From Chrysochromulina tobinii (lineage: Eukaryota > Haptophyta > Prymnesiales > Chrysochromulinaceae): a stretch of 20,666 nucleotides of DNA. The translations under genes and the position numbers were made by a program. The notes under the pieces were generated by a model. The model searched no databases. It was not told the DNA's origin and saw nothing but the letters and a program-made list of their open reading frames with translations. The stretch is taken from NCBI GenBank assembly GCA_001275005.1, contig JWZX01002718.1, forward strand, positions 1-20,666, read 5' to 3'. Below are positions 17,900 to 20,666 of this stretch, piece by piece; position 1 is the stretch's first letter; the number at the start of each line of letters is the position of its first letter.

Positions 17900-18867
17900 G
17901 CGCAGCTGGCACGCCATGACGTGTGCTATGGCCATTCCACAGAGTGCACAGAGGTGGCACATAGCGGCGTGGGCACGGCTCCGTACAGAGTGATGTGAGC
18001 ATGGCCGAGGGGCTTGAGGCTGTGTGTCCATGTGCCCATGTACTGGGTAGCCCGAGGACCGACAGGGCGTGCGTCATCGAACGTTGCGAGTGCGACGATG
18101 CCCTCTATTACGATGATGCCGACGCGTGCGAGGACCCTTTCCGCACTCGGTGCGCTGGAGGAGAGGAACGGCTCCATGGAGCTTTATGTGGGGGGGGCGA
18201 GCGTCGCCAAATCCCCCATTGCTATAGCACAATTTGTCCGTGGATTCGCAAGATCTTGCGGGGCATGTGGCGTGCTGGGGGGGGTGGACGGTGGTGCTGG
18301 CAATGGCGAGCTAGCGGGCCTGGCGTGGGCGGCTATCGGGAGCCGGGTCCGTCACGGGAATTCAAAATCTCAGCCTGGTGCGCGGCGGTGGTGGTGGGGA
18401 TAGGGTGTGTGAATCAAGAATGAAGAAAGAAAACCTCCCCCTACCCCTTTGGGTCAATCACTCGGCGAATTCAAAATAATCGGTCGGGTCGCGGGACGAC
18501 GCCGGGGCTCCCGCATGGGCTCCCGGGGGCGGGGCGCGGCCGCGGGCGGGGCGTGCGGCGGGGTCGTCGCAGGCTCGCGCGGCCCGGCCCGGGTAGGTCC
18601 CAACGCGGCTACACTAGAACACTACGGTGCCGTGTGAGTGCGTGGTGAAGTCTGGAAGTAGTACTTCGTTGCCTAAAGTACAAGTGGAGTAAGAGGCAGA
18701 CTCAGGCCCTCTGAAATGCGGCGCGGACCGCACGTCTTTGGCGTCGCCCAAGACCGAACGGAGACGGACGGCAGACGCAGACGACGCGGACGGGCGCCGC
18801 CCGAAAGCATCGGCCGCAAAAAGCTGCGCGGCACAGCTCGGGTTCGGAGCTCGCAGCTCGTCTTTTC
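17900..18867. other. Spacer without a supported gene
   Basis: This stretch of almost 1 kb lies between the PI4K stop and the 3' end of the minus-strand membrane-protein gene. It contains G-runs (18189-18196, 18279-18286), a GC-rich block with CCCGGG/GGCCCGGCCCGGG palindromic pieces (18500-18600) and an AAAGT-containing patch (18640-18700) similar in flavour to 9383-9420 and 15133-15200. Open frames (for example 18014-18403 plus) lack recognisable domains. Part of 18614-18867 could belong to a second exon of the minus-strand gene (see that entry). Confidence 0.45.
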
Positions 18868-19455
18868 TCATCGGCGACGTGTCCTCCCAGTGTTGAAGCA
18901 CATGGGGATGCGCGTGCGGCGGAGTGTGAGGGAAAAACTCACGAGGCATGGCTGCAACACCACATGTAAGAGCTGGGGCATCGACTGGCACGGCAGCGCA
19001 GATGCGACGCCTTGCCACAAGCAAAGCATCGCGAAGAAGCCGAGCATGCTCGGCATCCGGAAGTAGCAACTGAAGAACCCAACGGCCGCCACCACGAGGC
19101 CCATCAACCCAATCGTGAGCAGAAATTCGGTCTCCACCTCACGCAATCGAAGCTCATACAAGATGGCAATCAGCACTATGAAGTCGCAAAGCAGTCCCAC
19201 CAAAAGCGGTGCGCGGGGCGAGCTGTTCTCATCTGGAGCTCCGGGGTGCATGAGAACGAGGATTCCGCTCGACGGCGGTGAGCCATTGGAGAGGGGATCG
19301 AGCGAGGGGCGATCTTCTGAAGCTGCACCGCGCAGAGGCATCCCGAGGTGGAAGCAGCCATCAGGCGTGACGACGGCGTTGGGGAAGCTCCCGGCTGGCG
19401 CGACCCAGCCGTGTTGTGAAGCTCCCGGCTGCTGCGTGCGCGAGTAGAACTGCAT
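18868..19455 (-). CDS. Small multi-pass membrane protein, function unknown
   Basis: The minus-strand frame encodes 195 residues from the ATG at 19455. An 80-residue hydrophilic N-terminus, rich in Gly, Pro and Ser, is followed by three clear hydrophobic helices: about 83-101 (PLLVGLLCDFIVLIAILYEL), 111-131 (FLLTIGLMGLVVAAVGFF) and 136-155 (SMLGFFAMLCLWQGVASAL). A weaker fourth lies at 160-178 (QLLHVVLQPCLVSFSL). The read-through C-terminus ends in an Arg-rich tail. A consensus splice donor GTGAGT begins exactly at a codon boundary after Leu171 (minus strand, 18942 downward). The frame to the left, read on the minus strand to 18614, has coding flavour (SSASAVRLRSVLGDAKDV), so the true C-terminus may be different. 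No family is recognised. The neighbouring plus-strand gene at 19784 starts divergently, 328 bases away. Confidence 0.6.
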   Translation of the reverse strand: MQFYSRTQQPGASQHGWVAPAGSFPNAVVTPDGCFHLGMPLRGAASEDRPSLDPLSNGSPPSSGILVLMHPGAPDENSSPRAPLLVGLLCDFIVLIAILYELRLREVETEFLLTIGLMGLVVAAVGFFSCYFRMPSMLGFFAMLCLWQGVASALPCQSMPQLLHVVLQPCLVSFSLTLRRTRIPMCFNTGRTRRR

Positions 19456-19783
19456 GACACGAGAGTCCTTGTGGACTTCGCGGTCGTTATATTCATATGA
19501 ATTCTCCGCGTCTCATATGGGAACATGTAAGGTGTGTGTATTCTGAGCGGGCAGTAACAGTGCCGTAGCACCGGTTGTCGCGTCTGTCGTGTTAACGTTC
19601 ACATAAACAACAGCGGTCGTCATTCACGACACTCTAGACCCAAGTTCGATTTGGCTGTTGTGGGGAAGAGGATGTTTCTCCAGATTGTGTCGAAACGGAA
19701 ATCCGTCGAAAAGCCGAGCACACGCAGCACACCTCGCGCTCAAATTTGCGGTGCGTCCCCTCGCCAATCGCCGACGCGGGGCG
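19456..19783. promoter_or_regulatory. Divergent promoter region
   Basis: These 328 bases separate two divergently transcribed genes and so should hold both promoters. The segment is AT-richer than its surroundings and carries the perfect 12-base palindrome ATTCATATGAAT (19491-19502), with a second CATATG 12 bases on. On the minus strand this gives GAATATAAC about 35 bases before the minus-strand ATG, a possible TATA-like element. GTTAACGTTCAC lies near 19591. All regulatory roles are inferred from position. Confidence 0.35.
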
Positions 19784-20666
19784 ATGCCACTCTCGCCCGG
19801 TGGTTTCGCCTCGGCGCCCGATGACATGGATGCGCTTCAAGAGATCATGGACGCCAATCATAAACTGCATGCTAGCCTAGTGATTCAGGAATACCTCCGC
19901 AGCAAACCAGGACGGAAGGAGGAGCGCAAAAGGGAGTATGAAGAGTTGCGCGCAAGACGAGCGTGGTTGGCGGAGGAGAGGATTTGGGCAATAAAGGCGG
20001 CGGAAGAGCAGGCGGTGGAGGACGACGCCATTGCCAAGGGCTATGCGAACGCTGCCGAGATGAAGGAGGCGGAGGCAGCGACGGAGGAGGCAGCCGCGGA
20101 GGCAGCATCGGCGGAGGCAGCGGTGGCCGAGGTGGCGGCCGAGAAGGTCGCGGCTGAGGCGTTGGCGGCCGAAATGGCGGCGGCCCAACCGGTAGTGGCC
20201 AAGGATGCGGCGGGCAAAGAGGCGGCGGCGCTTGCAAAGGTCTCTCGCGCTGCCAGGGCTCATCGCGGCTATCAAATGCTCAACGACGACGACGACGACG
20301 TCGAGACCGGTACTCGCGCCAGGTCGACCTCCTCTGTGGAAGGGTCTGCCTCAAACTTTGCTATACCAGGCGTACTAGCCTTGCTCATTCTTGGCATCGT
20401 GTTCGTCGTCGCGGCAAACCCAGTTGTGACATCACCGGCGCCAGTCGTTCCGCCGCCTCCGCCGATATTCATCGTCGACGTCTCCCCGTCAATCGAATTG
20501 GTGGCGTCTCCCCCATCAATTACTGAGGGGATGACGGCGGCAATTCCAGTTGAATTGGTGGTTCCGCCTCCTACTCCGCCTCCTAGCCCATCTCCGCCCC
20601 CGCCTCCCGCCCCCCGCCCTCCCCCCTCCCGCCCCCCGCCCTCCCGCCCTCCCTCCCGTTACCTAA
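19784..20666 (+). CDS. Coiled coil-transmembrane-proline-rich surface protein, 3' partial
   Basis: An open frame runs from the ATG at 19784 off the right edge, about 294 codons, with no stop in the window. Upstream the frame is open to 19607, but no earlier ATG is present. Residues 1-40 are a mixed helix (DDMDALQEIMDANHKLHASL). Residues 40-165 are a highly charged, then Ala/Glu-rich coiled coil with EAEAATEEAAAEAA-type repeats. An acidic patch of five Asp follows (about 168-172), then a Ser/Thr-rich linker. One clear transmembrane helix (about 192-214, FAIPGVLALLILGIVFVVAA) precedes a proline-rich segment that ends in PPPTPPPSPSPPPPAPRPPPSRPPP at the edge. No signal peptide is visible, so I infer a type II orientation: coiled coil in the cytosol, proline-rich part outside, echoing the stalks of the RND protein. 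The family is unknown and the remainder lies outside the window. Confidence 0.72.
   Translation, partial: MPLSPGGFASAPDDMDALQEIMDANHKLHASLVIQEYLRSKPGRKEERKREYEELRARRAWLAEERIWAIKAAEEQAVEDDAIAKGYANAAEMKEAEAATEEAAAEAASAEAAVAEVAAEKVAAEALAAEMAAAQPVVAKDAAGKEAAALAKVSRAARAHRGYQMLNDDDDDVETGTRARSTSSVEGSASNFAIPGVLALLILGIVFVVAANPVVTSPAPVVPPPPPIFIVDVSPSIELVASPPSITEGMTAAIPVELVVPPPTPPPSPSPPPPPAPRPPPSRPPPSRPPSRYL

Noticed and set aside
18014-18403. 129-residue plus-strand frame
   Set aside because: Gly/Ala-rich with no recognisable domain and no context support.
19872-20275. Minus-strand Pro/Arg-rich frames
   Set aside because: Shadows of the Ala/Glu coiled-coil codons (GCG/GAG) of the edge gene.

Overview
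The window looks like nuclear DNA of a GC-rich eukaryotic microalga. The signs are large eukaryote-type genes (a phosphatidylinositol 4-kinase, a Patched/Dispatched-like RND protein, a patatin-like lipase), a GT-AG intron, ATG starts in Kozak-like context without ribosome binding sites, SPPPP hydroxyproline-type proline tracts, and long non-coding spacers with GC-rich hairpins and short dispersed repeats. A haptophyte-like alga is my best guess from style (long SPPPP tracts, few introns, very high GC). This is inference; a stramenopile or green alga is not excluded. There are no operons, CRISPR arrays or convincing tRNA/rRNA genes.

Layout, left to right. (1) 169-1206, minus: Ala/Glu/Arg-rich coiled-coil protein. 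(2) 1207-2268: spacer with a duplicated CAG-run unit and copy A of a dispersed repeat. (3) 2269-9286, plus: the dominant gene, about 2280 residues once one intron (6311-6479) is spliced and two apparent single-base indels (C-run 5407-5410, A-run 7195-7197) are allowed for. It joins a secreted alpha/beta hydrolase, a transmembrane segment, a PDZ domain and a Patched/Dispatched-type RND transporter. The two RND luminal loops each carry a long proline stalk, and the second also carries a Notch-type LNR and an EGF-like module. (4) 9793-10707, minus: unknown basic protein, convergent with the RND gene. (5) 10708-12087: long divergent spacer with a 21-bp tandem repeat, copy B of the dispersed repeat (inverted relative to copy A) and TACATGTA palindromes. 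(6) 12088-13317, plus: disordered protein with a C-terminal membrane anchor. (7) 13437-14987, plus: patatin-like lipase with two hydrophobic segments. (8) 15491-17899, plus: PH-domain type III PI 4-kinase. (9) 17900-18867: spacer without a supported gene. (10) 18868-19455, minus: small multi-pass membrane protein. (11) 19784 to the window end, plus: coiled coil, transmembrane segment and proline-rich ectodomain, cut by the window edge.

No shared pathway is proven. Four products are membrane proteins and three touch lipid chemistry or transport (RND/Patched-like, patatin, PI4K), so the theme is membrane and cell surface, but adjacency in an algal genome is weak evidence for joint function. The most unusual items are the hydrolase-PDZ-RND-LNR-EGF fusion with symmetric proline stalks, and the inverted repeat pair whose same end faces the 5' ends of the two convergent genes it encloses.
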